NCBI GenBank assembly: GCA_035528475.1
Contig: DATKYO010000089.1
Location: forward strand, 1-16,480
DNA from: SD8 sp035528475
GTDB taxonomy: Archaea > Halobacteriota > Methanomicrobia > Methanomicrobiales > Methanospirillaceae
DNA length: 16,480 bases
Reading direction: 5' to 3'
The position numbers and the translations under genes were made by a program. The notes under the pieces were generated by a model. It saw nothing but the letters and a program-made list of their open reading frames with translations. It did not search any database and was not told the origin of the DNA. Below, piece after piece: positions 6,964 to 14,804 of this stretch (positions are counted from its first letter, which is position 1; every line of letters begins with the position of its first letter).

Positions 6964-7746
6964 ATGACATCGCAACTATCTGTAAAAGAGATCGGCGAGA
7001 GGCTTGCTATTGCCGGGAGGTCCTCGCACAAAGTACTCTGCATTGCCGGGACGGATAATGTTCCTCCGGATGCAAAATCCCTTGCATCCGTGTCACGCTG
7101 CGTTGCCCAGTCAATGGTCATGGCTGCAGAAGGGCAGGCCCCCCTCCCTATCTATATCGATTCGGATTCACTGGAAGGTGTTTGTCCCGGCGGCCAGTTC
7201 TGGTTGGGTTTTACCGATGTACCAGAATATGTACGATATTTTGTATCGACTGGATCGGAAAATGTCAGGGGTGGCGCAGCAGAATACTTAAAATCCGATC
7301 CTTCCATGGTCGATGCAACCCTTGAGCACATCCTTCCAATCACACCTCCCGGAAAATATCTCTTAATTCATGATGCTACTCAAATTGACCAGGAATTCTG
7401 GCCGGACGTCCTTTCTTATCTCTGTTTCGGATCTGCCGAATCAATTCGCAATATATGTACCCTTGTGCATTTCAGCAATCCTGACCCTTTCTCCCCCGCA
7501 GTCATCCCCTTCGGTCCGTCCTGCTCCACATTCATCACCTATCCTGCCGGACTTTCAGAAAAAGCACCGAAAAATTCGGTATTTGTGGGGCCGGTTGATC
7601 CCACGGGGAATCATTACTTCCCTCCAAATCTCCTGGCTATCGGATTGCCCGCCCCAATGGCAGGAAAAATGGCGTCCGACCTGGATGCATCTTTCATCAT
7701 GAAGAGGCCCGCGGTCGCGTACCCGGAGCGTAAAGATATCGTGTGA
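6964..7746 (+). CDS. DUF169 (COG2043) family protein
   Basis: A 260-residue soluble protein matching the DUF169 family along its length. The family markers are GVCPGGQFWLGF near residues 72-83 (one Cys), LVHFSNPDPFSPAVIPFGP (168-186) followed by SCSTFITYP, and VFVGPVDPTG (207-216) followed by YFPPNLLAIGLP. The function of the family is unknown; the conserved Cys/Gly motifs suggest a binding or redox role, but that is inference. There is no signal peptide. The GGAG at 6957-6960 is only 3 nt from the ATG, shorter than usual. A 9-codon open frame (6938-6967) overlaps the start as ATGA, so translation could be coupled. It is divergent from the beta-propeller gene and convergent with the isochorismatase-like gene. 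Residues 25-41 come from copy 2 of the 47-bp repeat. Confidence 0.85.
   Translation: MTSQLSVKEIGERLAIAGRSSHKVLCIAGTDNVPPDAKSLASVSRCVAQSMVMAAEGQAPLPIYIDSDSLEGVCPGGQFWLGFTDVPEYVRYFVSTGSENVRGGAAEYLKSDPSMVDATLEHILPITPPGKYLLIHDATQIDQEFWPDVLSYLCFGSAESIRNICTLVHFSNPDPFSPAVIPFGPSCSTFITYPAGLSEKAPKNSVFVGPVDPTGNHYFPPNLLAIGLPAPMAGKMASDLDASFIMKRPAVAYPERKDIV
7038..7084 (+). repeat. 47-bp direct repeat, copy 2 (inside the DUF169 gene)
   Basis: Partner of 6545-6591, with 4 mismatches in 47. Here the repeat is read on the plus strand as LCIAGTDNVPPDAKSLA. This lies in a part of DUF169 that seems to follow the family pattern (an 'xxIPxxxK' turn after the first strand), so this copy is the more likely ancestral one. 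Confidence 0.85.
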
Positions 7747-7749
7747 TTA

Positions 7750-7806
7750 AGCGTTGAAAAAAAATAAAAATATTATTTCTCCGGATATAATCCCAGGATA
7801 CCGGAG
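7750..7806. terminator. Bidirectional terminator between convergent genes
   Basis: Only 62 bp separate the two stop codons. An A8/A5-rich stretch (T-rich on the minus strand) ends the isochorismatase-like gene, and TATTATTTCT follows the DUF169 gene. CTCCGG (7779-7784) and CCGGAG (7801-7806) form an inverted repeat with a 16-nt loop. Confidence 0.5.
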
Positions 7807-7808
7807 GG

Positions 7809-8378
7809 TTATGCCTTTAAGATAGATTCAACCTCTTTTGTCTTTATAATTTCAATCCCGATATTGGCCATATCCAAAACATTGGCCTTGTGGATCTCTT
7901 CTGTCTGTGCTGCGACTGCATCATCGACAAGAATTGTATGATAATTGTAGGCGAATGCATCAAAGACGGTGGTGCGTATACAGTTCGGGGTCTGTATTCC
8001 GGCAATGACAACCCTTTCGATGCCAAGGGAGCGCAGCAATAAATCAAGATCGGTATTTAAAAACGCACTCATCCGGTTCTTCCTGATGATATACTCCCCT
8101 TGATGGGGTGCCAGCTCACGAATCACTTCGGCTCCGCTAGTCCCTTCCACTGCAAAGGGAGTGGCCCTGAATAGCTCCCGGCGGGATACTTCCACATCGG
8201 AGCCATCAGTTCGCTGGATGCGGAGCACATGAAAAACGGGTAGGTTCCGGGAACGGAAAAGACCCAGGATGACCTTGATATTTTCAATAATCTGCTTTGC
8301 ACCCTTCACCTGGAGCGGGGCCCCGTCCAGGATAAAATCGTTCTGCATATCGATGATAAGGAATGCGGTTTTGGTCAT
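7809..8378 (-). CDS. Isochorismatase-like cysteine hydrolase
   Basis: A 189-residue protein of normal family length. The catalytic triad is complete: Asp10 in LIIDMQNDF, Lys100 in YIIRKNRMSAF and Cys133 in AGIQTPNCIRTT. A cis-peptide turn precedes the cysteine, and FDAFAYNYHTILVDDAVAA plus EIHKANVLDMANIGI complete the fold. The GIQTPNCIR form is common in the subgroup annotated as isochorismatase or nicotinamidase-related amidase. The substrate is unknown; hydrolysis of a small amide such as nicotinamide or ureidoacrylate-like compounds is possible. It is a soluble cytoplasmic enzyme. The start is firm: GAGGT lies 6 nt before the ATG. A TATA-like TCTATATTC lies about 35 bp upstream of the start on the minus strand. 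It is monocistronic and convergent with the DUF169 gene. Confidence 0.93.
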   Translation of the reverse strand: MTKTAFLIIDMQNDFILDGAPLQVKGAKQIIENIKVILGLFRSRNLPVFHVLRIQRTDGSDVEVSRRELFRATPFAVEGTSGAEVIRELAPHQGEYIIRKNRMSAFLNTDLDLLLRSLGIERVVIAGIQTPNCIRTTVFDAFAYNYHTILVDDAVAAQTEEIHKANVLDMANIGIEIIKTKEVESILKA

Positions 8379-8566
8379 ATTATTACCTCTTTTCCCATAT
8401 TACTCAGGTATGAATATAGACATACCGGAAAGGCAGGCACATGCCTGTACAGCCAGGAGTTGGGCGGTGCTGGGTATTTGGGTCAATTGCTTCGCTGGAA
8501 TTTTAATAAGAAAACCGGTCATTACAAACCTGGATCAATCTATTCAGATAAGAATGGAAAATAGTC

Positions 8567-9145
8567 TCATTCTTCCATGTCTTCTGCAATTGCCGAATCG
8601 AGATTGCCCCTGGTGCGTGTCTGTACTATATTGTATTTTCTGCTTACCGATGCAGTCATCCGAAAAGCCATATCCATTGACATGACAATAACCCTGACCG
8701 CATCAGCCAGATTTCCTGATTTCCAGTATTCCTTAATGCATTGGTGTGCAACCTTTTTCGTGATGTCATTTCCAAGCACGATAAAATTGCCAGCTTTTCC
8801 TTTCCGCACAGAGGAAATATGCGACCCCTCGATTTCCGCAAGTGCATATCCCCCTGCTGTCGCATAGATCCGCCTCTTCCGTTCCAGCCCCCGTTCCCTC
8901 TCTCCCACCTGGCCGATAAGAACATCTCCCCGCTTGAAGACTTTTGTCCGGGTATCCAGGATCACGATTGTCACTCCCAGTTCATCAGCTCTGCGTTTCA
9001 GGGTGTCATCTTCTGTTATCTTTCCGTTATAGAGCTCTGCTTCCAGTGCCTTTATGGCGGCATCATCACCCCCGAAAAGGATCTCCCGCATATCCCCGGC
9101 AATAATCGCCCCCTGTGATCCCGCAAACGCTATGACAAGGCTCAT
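8567..9145 (-). CDS. DUF2121 family protein, possible Ntn-type hydrolase
   Basis: 192 residues from the ATG at 9145, chosen because GGAGTGAC stands just before it; the open frame upstream has no support. It matches DUF2121, a family of unknown function found mainly in methanogens: AGDMREILFGG, KRRADELGVTI, RRIYATAGGYALAEIEGS, FIVLGNDITKKVAHQCIKEY and TASVSRKYNIV. After removal of Met1 the N-terminus SLVIAFAGSQGAIIAGDMR lines up without gaps with proteasome beta subunits, placing Ser at position 1, Asp at 17 and Arg at 19. This suggests an Ntn-hydrolase fold with a Ser nucleophile. That is inference: a lysine at the exact position 33 is absent (Lys31 is near). It lies 25 bp downstream of the lipoprotein gene, probably in one operon. 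Confidence 0.85.
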   Translation of the reverse strand: MSLVIAFAGSQGAIIAGDMREILFGGDDAAIKALEAELYNGKITEDDTLKRRADELGVTIVILDTRTKVFKRGDVLIGQVGERERGLERKRRIYATAGGYALAEIEGSHISSVRKGKAGNFIVLGNDITKKVAHQCIKEYWKSGNLADAVRVIVMSMDMAFRMTASVSRKYNIVQTRTRGNLDSAIAEDMEE

Positions 9146-9170
9146 GGTCACTCCTTTTTCGGCATATCCA

Positions 9171-9815
9171 TTATAGATTTCCGGCAGCAATGGACGCAAT
9201 CGACTTGATTTCACCAATTCCTGCTATTCCACCTGCCACTTCGTAGTGTATGATCACCAGCAGGTTGGACTTCCTGAATCCGAGCTCGCTTGTGGTCCTG
9301 TACTGCCACGCATACGCCTCATCGCCCACATCTACCTCTAACTGGCGGTAACTACTCCCTTTCTGTTTTTGCTGCTCATATGCGGAAGTGGCAGCATCGA
9401 CTGTCTGATATATTGTTGCCGTGATCGTGAGTGTATCCCCATTTACATTCACAAAAGATCCTGTACACGTTGTCTGGCTGCAATCCATTGCGCTAAGATC
9501 CCATTCTTCAGAAAGTGCGTAGAGTGTGTCTTTAATCTCCTGGAGATCTTCGTACATCGCCTCATCAATTGTCACGGAAGGAACAGGTGCAGTTGCCCCG
9601 GATCCTGACACGAACTGGGGGCGGGTAATCGATGGCGATATTTCAGGTCTTGTAAAAGGAAGCGATTCCTGATTGGGGGGCACAATGCTGCCTTCGTTCC
9701 CTGAGTTCGTACATCCTGCACAGGCAAGAAATGCACAAAGCACTGCAAAACACAGCAACAAAATCCGGAGAGCCGGGAAGGATTTCATATCTGAATGTTT
9801 GGAAGAATCCCTCAT
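9171..9815 (-). CDS. Lipoprotein of unknown function
   Basis: 215 residues from the ATG at 9815; TTG 9827 or ATG 9788 (MKSFPALRILLL) are alternatives. An N-terminal basic and hydrophobic segment, LRILLLCFAVLCAFLACAGC, ends in a lipobox-like cysteine (Cys35, or Cys32), followed by a disordered Pro/Ser/Thr linker. The folded part from about residue 80 starts with a helix (EDLQEIKDTLYALSEEWDLS), has a close cysteine pair (DCSQTTC) that may form a disulfide, and ends in strands VDVGDEAYAWQYR and RKSNLLVIIHYEV. This resembles small extracytoplasmic sensor-like domains, but no family is named with confidence. It would be lipid-anchored on the outer face of the membrane. It is the first gene of a likely operon with DUF2121. 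Confidence 0.78.
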   Translation of the reverse strand: MRDSSKHSDMKSFPALRILLLCFAVLCAFLACAGCTNSGNEGSIVPPNQESLPFTRPEISPSITRPQFVSGSGATAPVPSVTIDEAMYEDLQEIKDTLYALSEEWDLSAMDCSQTTCTGSFVNVNGDTLTITATIYQTVDAATSAYEQQKQKGSSYRQLEVDVGDEAYAWQYRTTSELGFRKSNLLVIIHYEVAGGIAGIGEIKSIASIAAGNL

Positions 9816-9842
9816 GAATATTCCCAAAGGTAACCGGGGAGT

Positions 9843-9860
9843 ACATAAGGTTTATTTCAT
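9843..9860 (-). promoter_or_regulatory. Likely TATA region of the lipoprotein-DUF2121 operon
   Basis: On the minus strand the sequence GAAATAAACCTTATGTAC lies about 30-45 bp before the ATG at 9815, a suitable place for a TATA/BRE element. No other candidate is closer. It is weak and not a consensus box. Confidence 0.3.
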
Positions 9861-10010
9861 CGATCTATGCCACCTGGAATGAGAAGTCAGTTTACCCCAT
9901 TTACCCGGATATCGGGAGTAGAGTATCGCGCCATCTCGTCCGGCGGGCTCTTATCAGAATGAGAAGGTGGATTTACCAATGTTTTAAAGATGGGGAATTC
10001 GGATTGCTCA

Positions 10011-10040
10011 TTTAAAAATCCGAAAAAAGGGGGTTTTCCC
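10011..10040 (-). terminator. T-rich transcript end after the DUF333 gene
   Basis: On the minus strand the order is GGGAAAACCCCCTTTTTTCG, then GATTTTTAAA. The GGG/CCC pair can form a short stem before two T runs, 30-60 bp after the stop codon. Confidence 0.45.
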
Positions 10041-10070
10041 AAAATTATCGCAGTTATCATATCTTTGTCA

Positions 10071-10604
10071 TTACGCCAGATCAGATAACCGGTCACTTAT
10101 CAACACGGAATACCCGCTTCCGCTCCCGTATGAAATATATGCTGACTGGATAATTCCATTCATAACCGAACCTGTTGAATCGCCAGCTGATCTCCAGGCA
10201 TCCTGGACCGTGATGGCAGGGGACACTCCTATCCTGTACCGGTTCATCTGATCGCTGGTGAGACTGAAGCTCTCGTAGCCTAATTCGCTCGCCCATATCT
10301 CCGCAGGGTTACGCATCTCATTCACCGTGGGATCTTCGGGCGGGTGCGCTGCACGGAACAACTCCCATGCATCCGCTTCTGTCCCGTCAGGGAGGATACA
10401 GACTCCATATTGATTTCCTTCCCCATCAGTACGGATAACGTATTCATAACCCATCTCATCTGCCCATACCGCAGCAGGATTGGGCATTCCAATCAGTGGC
10501 TCATTTGACTGTATTGAAGAAACCGCGATATTTTCTGCGGCTGCCGGTGCGATGAAGCACATTGTGAGTATACAAAAAGCAACAATTCCTGCAAAAATTC
10601 TCAT
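10071..10604 (-). CDS. Secreted protein with tandem DUF333 (putative hemolysin-type) repeats
   Basis: 177 residues from the ATG at 10604, selected because GGAG stands 8 nt upstream and because a signal peptide follows at once (MRIFAGIVAFCILTMCFIAP, then AAAE; cleavage near residue 23). Residues 40-86 are a good DUF333 domain: MPNPAAVWADEMGYEYVIRT, DGEGNQYGVCILPDGTEADA and WELFRAA. Residues 98-141 repeat the pattern in weaker form: RNPAEIWASELGYESFSLT, RYRIGVSPAITVQDAWR. The second unit has lost the cysteine and the PDG turn. DUF333 proteins are short secreted proteins labelled 'putative hemolysin' without good functional proof. The gene is divergent from the PHP gene across 500 bp. Confidence 0.82.
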   Translation of the reverse strand: MRIFAGIVAFCILTMCFIAPAAAENIAVSSIQSNEPLIGMPNPAAVWADEMGYEYVIRTDGEGNQYGVCILPDGTEADAWELFRAAHPPEDPTVNEMRNPAEIWASELGYESFSLTSDQMNRYRIGVSPAITVQDAWRSAGDSTGSVMNGIIQSAYISYGSGSGYSVLISDRLSDLA

Positions 10605-11105
10605 ATCACTATCTCCTGCACACAGACGTTCCCTGCCGGATCCGGACGGGGATGATATTCTATCAATGATTGAGCCCCATGACACTTCAACCGGGCAGAG
10701 TGTGCGTCCATATACCTTCAGGTTACCCTGGTAGCTCATAAATTATACTGATAGTGTGAGTTCTATAGCCCTGAAGCCCAAGGATTTCCACGCAAGCATT
10801 AATCAGGGAAATAGGAGGAAGAAAGAAGGTCGTGTAGTTACCAGGATCTTTTTCCTGGAATATGCAGTCAGGATACTCTTTCGGCCAACCCGGAAAGCCT
10901 ATTCTTCTGATTCCTGGGATCCTGCTCATAAAGAAAGGATTTCAGTGCAACTCACCAAACGCCCACTCATTTCGGATTTAGCTTCTGATACGTATCAATT
11001 ATTGAGTCTACCTAAAAAAACCCGGGTATGTTCCTGTATACATACTATTATCTGTTTTTTCACGAAAAAAGACTAAACCCGCCTCACGGAAGGGGATTGT
11101 GGATC
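10605..11105. other. 501-bp divergent intergenic region with promoter signals
   Basis: For the minus-strand DUF333 gene, TATA-like boxes are GTATAATTTATG (10738-10750) and GGTATATGG (10708-10716). For the plus-strand PHP gene, TATACATACTATTA lies at about 11037-11050, some 60 bp before its start. A hairpin CCAGGA/TCCTGG lies at about 10841-10858. A 106-codon frame from GTG 10756 has no ribosome binding site and no recognisable motif, so it is not called. Confidence 0.45.
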
Positions 11106-11978
11106 ATGAACGACGAATTCCTGCCAGGATCTGTTCTCTTCAGGCCGCCTGATTTTGAAAAGATACGAAAAGCAGGCCTTTCTGCAGTTGATATGCATTT
11201 CCATACTTCGCACTCGGACTCCTGGACCCCGGTAAAAGATGCACTCAGGCTTGCCAGGAAAAAGGGAGTCGGAGTCGCCATCACGGATCACAATGAAGTG
11301 GCAGGCGTTTTAGAAGCTGCCCGAAGTAAAGAGGATGTCTTCCTCATTCCGGGCATTGAAATCGGTGCTGCTGACGGTCCGCACATCCTGGCGTATTTTT
11401 ATTCTGTGCCGGACCTGGTGGATTTTTTCAGGATGCATATCGAGCCTTCCAGGCTAAACGGCCCCCTCCTTCCAATATGCCTTTCCACGAGGGAGATCCT
11501 GGAGAGGCTCGGGGACTATTGCTGCGTAACGGCCGCAGCGCACCCGTGCGACTACATACTGTTTAACCGCGGCATCATGTCATTACTCAATGGCGGCGAA
11601 ATAGAACCCGGCATTCTCCGGTATATCGATGCATATGAGGTTATCTGCGGCAGTATGGGAAGAGGGCCGAATCTCGAAGCGGCCGGATGGGCACGAAGGG
11701 CGTCAATGGGCATATGCGGGGGAACGGACGGACACATGCTTCATGACCTTGGAAATGTGGTTACGTGCTCGTTTGGTCATGATCCGGATGACTTTCTTGA
11801 TTCTGTTGCAGGATTGGAGACCCTGGTAATCGGCAGGGAAAAGAGTCTGCCCGGCAAGGCGATCATGGGGGCATGCGTCCTTCCTTTCTATGTCCGGCAT
11901 GCTGTTCCCTCAATAAGAATTCAATACAGGCAGAATCTGCCCCGGATTACAAAATTTATTACCGGTTTAGGCAGATAA
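11106..11978 (+). CDS. PHP-domain metal-dependent phosphoesterase
   Basis: 290 residues from the ATG at 11106; the open frame upstream lacks a ribosome binding site, whereas AAGGGGATTG precedes this ATG. The PHP metal ligands are all visible: VDMHFHTSHSD (His31, His33, Asp38), AITDHNEV (Asp61, His62), IPGIEIG (Glu85), AAAHPCDY (His146) and GGTDGHMLHDLG (Asp208, His210). PHP proteins use a two- or three-metal centre to hydrolyse phosphoesters; stand-alone archaeal members are poorly characterised and may act on nucleotides or histidinol-phosphate-like compounds. A C-terminal tail of about 40 residues (YVRHAVPSIRIQYRQNLPR) is basic and amphipathic. There is no signal peptide. It is monocistronic and convergent with the UPF0182 gene. 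Confidence 0.9.
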   Translation: MNDEFLPGSVLFRPPDFEKIRKAGLSAVDMHFHTSHSDSWTPVKDALRLARKKGVGVAITDHNEVAGVLEAARSKEDVFLIPGIEIGAADGPHILAYFYSVPDLVDFFRMHIEPSRLNGPLLPICLSTREILERLGDYCCVTAAAHPCDYILFNRGIMSLLNGGEIEPGILRYIDAYEVICGSMGRGPNLEAAGWARRASMGICGGTDGHMLHDLGNVVTCSFGHDPDDFLDSVAGLETLVIGREKSLPGKAIMGACVLPFYVRHAVPSIRIQYRQNLPRITKFITGLGR

Positions 11979-12035
11979 CCCGGATTTTTTTTGGGAAAAT
12001 TAAAAAAATTGATGAGAAACCCGGGGAGGTCCTTC
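11979..12035. terminator. Bidirectional T-tract terminator between PHP and UPF0182 genes
   Basis: A T8 run at 11985-11992 follows the PHP stop codon. An A7 run at 12002-12008, T7 on the minus strand, follows the UPF0182 stop codon. Each would end transcription in one direction within the 57-bp gap. Confidence 0.5.
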
Positions 12036-14732
12036 TCATACCAGCTTCCCGATCTCATCAAAGTACTGCTGGTACTGGCCGAGATCACCCCTTGAGAGGG
12101 CCTCCTGGGCGCTGTCGTACAGGGCGGCAATCCTGGCAAGTTTCTCCAGGTCAGTCCGGCTGACAGGGATTCCCCCTTCTTCCTCCGTGGCCTGCTCTTC
12201 AATTGCTCCCTTGAAGATGACCTCAAGTGCTTCGGACAGAGTGTCCTGCATGGTGATAAGGTCATTGTAGGCCACAATCACCCGCTTGAGTTGGGGAAGC
12301 GTGCCTTTTTCCGTTGCTTCAAGGTACAGCGGCTCCACGTAGATGATGGAATTTTCTATGGGGATAATCAGGGTATTTCCACGGATAACCGATGACCCTG
12401 CCTGCGACCAGAGGGTAATATCCTGTGAAATCTCTGTATCCTGGTCGATTCGGGCCTCGATCTGCATTGGCCCGTAGGTCAGCTCCTGCTTGGAGAACTG
12501 GTAGATAATAAGCTCCCCGTACTGCGGCGGGTCCGAGCGGGCTGCCATCCATCCGATCATATTCTCCTTGTTCCTGGGAGTGAAGGGAAGCATCATGATG
12601 AATTCTTCAGAGATCTCGCCGGGGAGTTTCATGATTATGTAGTATGGCTCCATCTGCTGCCGGTTCTGGCGGTATATCTCGTCCGGTATCACCCAGGCAT
12701 CCTCCTTGTTGTAGAACACCCTGGGATCTTTCATATGGTAGGTGGCGTACAACTCGGCCTGAATTCTGAAGATACCTTCAGGATACCGGAGGTGGGAGCG
12801 CAGGTTTTCCGGCATCTCTTCGATGTCCTTGAAAGTATCCGGGAAGATCCCGCGATATGTCCTGATAAGGGGATCATCGGGATCAATGACATAGAAACTC
12901 ACATCTCCGTTAAAGGCATCCACCACGACCTTGACACTGTTCCTGATATAGTTCAGCTTCCCTCCCCTGATCCCCCCTCCGGTCCATATCGGTTCTGAAT
13001 AGGGGTACTGGTCTGATGTGGTGTAGGCATCGATGATCCAGTAGAGCTTCTCATCAGCGACCACGATATATGGATCGGGATCATATGACAGGAACGGTGC
13101 GATTGTCACTATCCTGTCGGAAATGCTCCTGTGAAGGAGAATACGACTCTCGGGTGTGAAAGAGCCGGAGACCAGGAGCTCAATGGAACTGAATTTGGCC
13201 GCATAGACAAATTTCTTGAATATGCCGTCAAGTAAAACGCCCCCATCACCATAATAATCGGTATAGATATTCTGATCTCCTGCCGGATAGTCAAGTTCAT
13301 CGGTGCTGGTCCCGGTCACCACATAATTCCATGAACCTTCACCATAATAGATACGGGGCTCTTCCAGGGAGATATACTCGGACGTGTGGGGGATATCGCT
13401 GATATAAAATGCGGGAAGGCCCTCTTTTGTGACCACATCCACAGGGTTCATAACAACCCCGTAGCCATGGGTGTACACAAGATGCTCGTTCACCCAGGTC
13501 TGGGCCTGTTCCTGGAGATTGCCTATATCCATCTCCCGCGGGGATATGAGCACTTCCTTGTATACACCGTCGATAGTATAGCGGTCCACGTCTATGTCAT
13601 AGAACTGGTAATAGGTGCGGAACAGCTGCAGCTGTTCATATGTGGTCTTGAGCGGCCTCCAGTCCCATAAGCGTATATTTTCCACGGTGAGCCGGTTAGC
13701 ATCTATATCCTCGGCTGTGAGCGAGTAATTCACAAGGAAAGGCTGTTCATCCGCACTTGAGAGGTCATATGCATCGAGCGTATTTTCTATATTGTATTCC
13801 AGGTAGGTCTTTTCCAGGTTGAATTCATCAGGCTCTACAATGAGCCCCTGGACCGCCATCCCCGCAATAGCGCCGATGATGGCAATGACGGCGAATGCTC
13901 CGATCCCGTAGATTATCACATCCTTCCGCCTGAGTTTTTCATTGACCAGGAAACCGATGCCGATGACCAGTGCCACTACAGAGAGAATAGTGAGCAGGGG
14001 GAGCGTAATATGAATGTCAGTGTATCCCGCGCCAAAGACCACTCCTCCGGTAGAGAAGAGGATCTCGTACCTGGACAGCCACAGTCTCGCTGCCAGCACC
14101 GCAAAAATGAGGAATAAAAGGACATTGAGATGAGGAAGAAAGTCCAGGATGAATGTAGACCAGACAGGTTCGCTATCCGTTTCGATATCAACGACCGGAA
14201 ACCTGGTCACCCGGATTCGAACCACTAGCACCTGGAATAAAAACGAGGCTGCCGAGAGGAGAGCGGTAAAGATGAGCAATCCCAGCAGGAAATTGAGTAT
14301 GAGAGTATAGAATGGCAATGAAAAGATTAAAAACCCGATATCAAGTGAAAATATCGGTTCCTGCATCGAGAAGGGAACCTGGTTCAGGTACCGGAGCACA
14401 GTCTCCCATGAACCGGCCATATTCAGTCCGGCGATAAGCCCTCCAAGTGCTGCAATGAGTACGAAACCCTGCTTACCCCCCACAGGCCTCCCCAGGGCTT
14501 TTGCTGCAGTACGTCCTGCAATAACCGCATTTGCATATGAAAAACCAAAAAATGCCACAAATGCGATGATTCCTAGGATCAACCGGGTCACCACGATCGT
14601 CAGGAACACGTTTTCATAGCCCACGGTGGTAAACCAGAACCAGTCGCCAAGAAAACCGGCTAACATGAGTATGATGACAAACGCCGCGATGAGTGCAACG
14701 ATCGCAACCCGGAATATTTGCTCAGATTTCAC
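12036..14732 (-). CDS. UPF0182 (COG1615) family large membrane protein
   Basis: 898 residues from a GTG at 14732, which starts just before the first membrane helix (VKSEQIFRVAIVALIAAFVI). The open frame extends to a TTG at 14780, but those residues (DPNPFCHESHYYP) look non-coding. Seven or so transmembrane helices fill the first 300 residues, including LAGFLGDWFWFTTVGYENVF, a family hallmark. A large extracytoplasmic region follows with YLEYNIENTLDAYDL, NIRLWDWRPLKTTYEQLQLF, YTHGYGVVMNPVDVVTKEGL, PRIYYGEGSWNYVV and MMLPFTPRNKENMIGWMAAR, all typical of UPF0182. The C-terminus has a coiled-coil-like tail (DLEKLARIAALYDSAQEALS). The family spans actinobacteria, cyanobacteria and archaea; its function is unknown. 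Length is normal for the family and no lesion is seen. Confidence 0.93.
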   Translation of the reverse strand: MKSEQIFRVAIVALIAAFVIILMLAGFLGDWFWFTTVGYENVFLTIVVTRLILGIIAFVAFFGFSYANAVIAGRTAAKALGRPVGGKQGFVLIAALGGLIAGLNMAGSWETVLRYLNQVPFSMQEPIFSLDIGFLIFSLPFYTLILNFLLGLLIFTALLSAASFLFQVLVVRIRVTRFPVVDIETDSEPVWSTFILDFLPHLNVLLFLIFAVLAARLWLSRYEILFSTGGVVFGAGYTDIHITLPLLTILSVVALVIGIGFLVNEKLRRKDVIIYGIGAFAVIAIIGAIAGMAVQGLIVEPDEFNLEKTYLEYNIENTLDAYDLSSADEQPFLVNYSLTAEDIDANRLTVENIRLWDWRPLKTTYEQLQLFRTYYQFYDIDVDRYTIDGVYKEVLISPREMDIGNLQEQAQTWVNEHLVYTHGYGVVMNPVDVVTKEGLPAFYISDIPHTSEYISLEEPRIYYGEGSWNYVVTGTSTDELDYPAGDQNIYTDYYGDGGVLLDGIFKKFVYAAKFSSIELLVSGSFTPESRILLHRSISDRIVTIAPFLSYDPDPYIVVADEKLYWIIDAYTTSDQYPYSEPIWTGGGIRGGKLNYIRNSVKVVVDAFNGDVSFYVIDPDDPLIRTYRGIFPDTFKDIEEMPENLRSHLRYPEGIFRIQAELYATYHMKDPRVFYNKEDAWVIPDEIYRQNRQQMEPYYIIMKLPGEISEEFIMMLPFTPRNKENMIGWMAARSDPPQYGELIIYQFSKQELTYGPMQIEARIDQDTEISQDITLWSQAGSSVIRGNTLIIPIENSIIYVEPLYLEATEKGTLPQLKRVIVAYNDLITMQDTLSEALEVIFKGAIEEQATEEEGGIPVSRTDLEKLARIAALYDSAQEALSRGDLGQYQQYFDEIGKLV

Positions 14733-14804
14733 TAAAGGGTAATAATGTGATTCATGGCAAAAAGGATTGGGGTCAATCAAAATCGGGCAGCGAACCCGGC
14801 ACCT

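Noticed and set aside
8438..8453. Near-palindrome CAGGCACATGCCTG upstream of the isochorismatase-like gene
   Set aside because: Short, single, and on the upstream side of a likely TATA box at no typical distance; could be chance.
10756..11076. 106-codon plus-strand open frame upstream of the PHP gene
   Set aside because: No ribosome binding site or family resemblance, and it covers the divergent promoter region.
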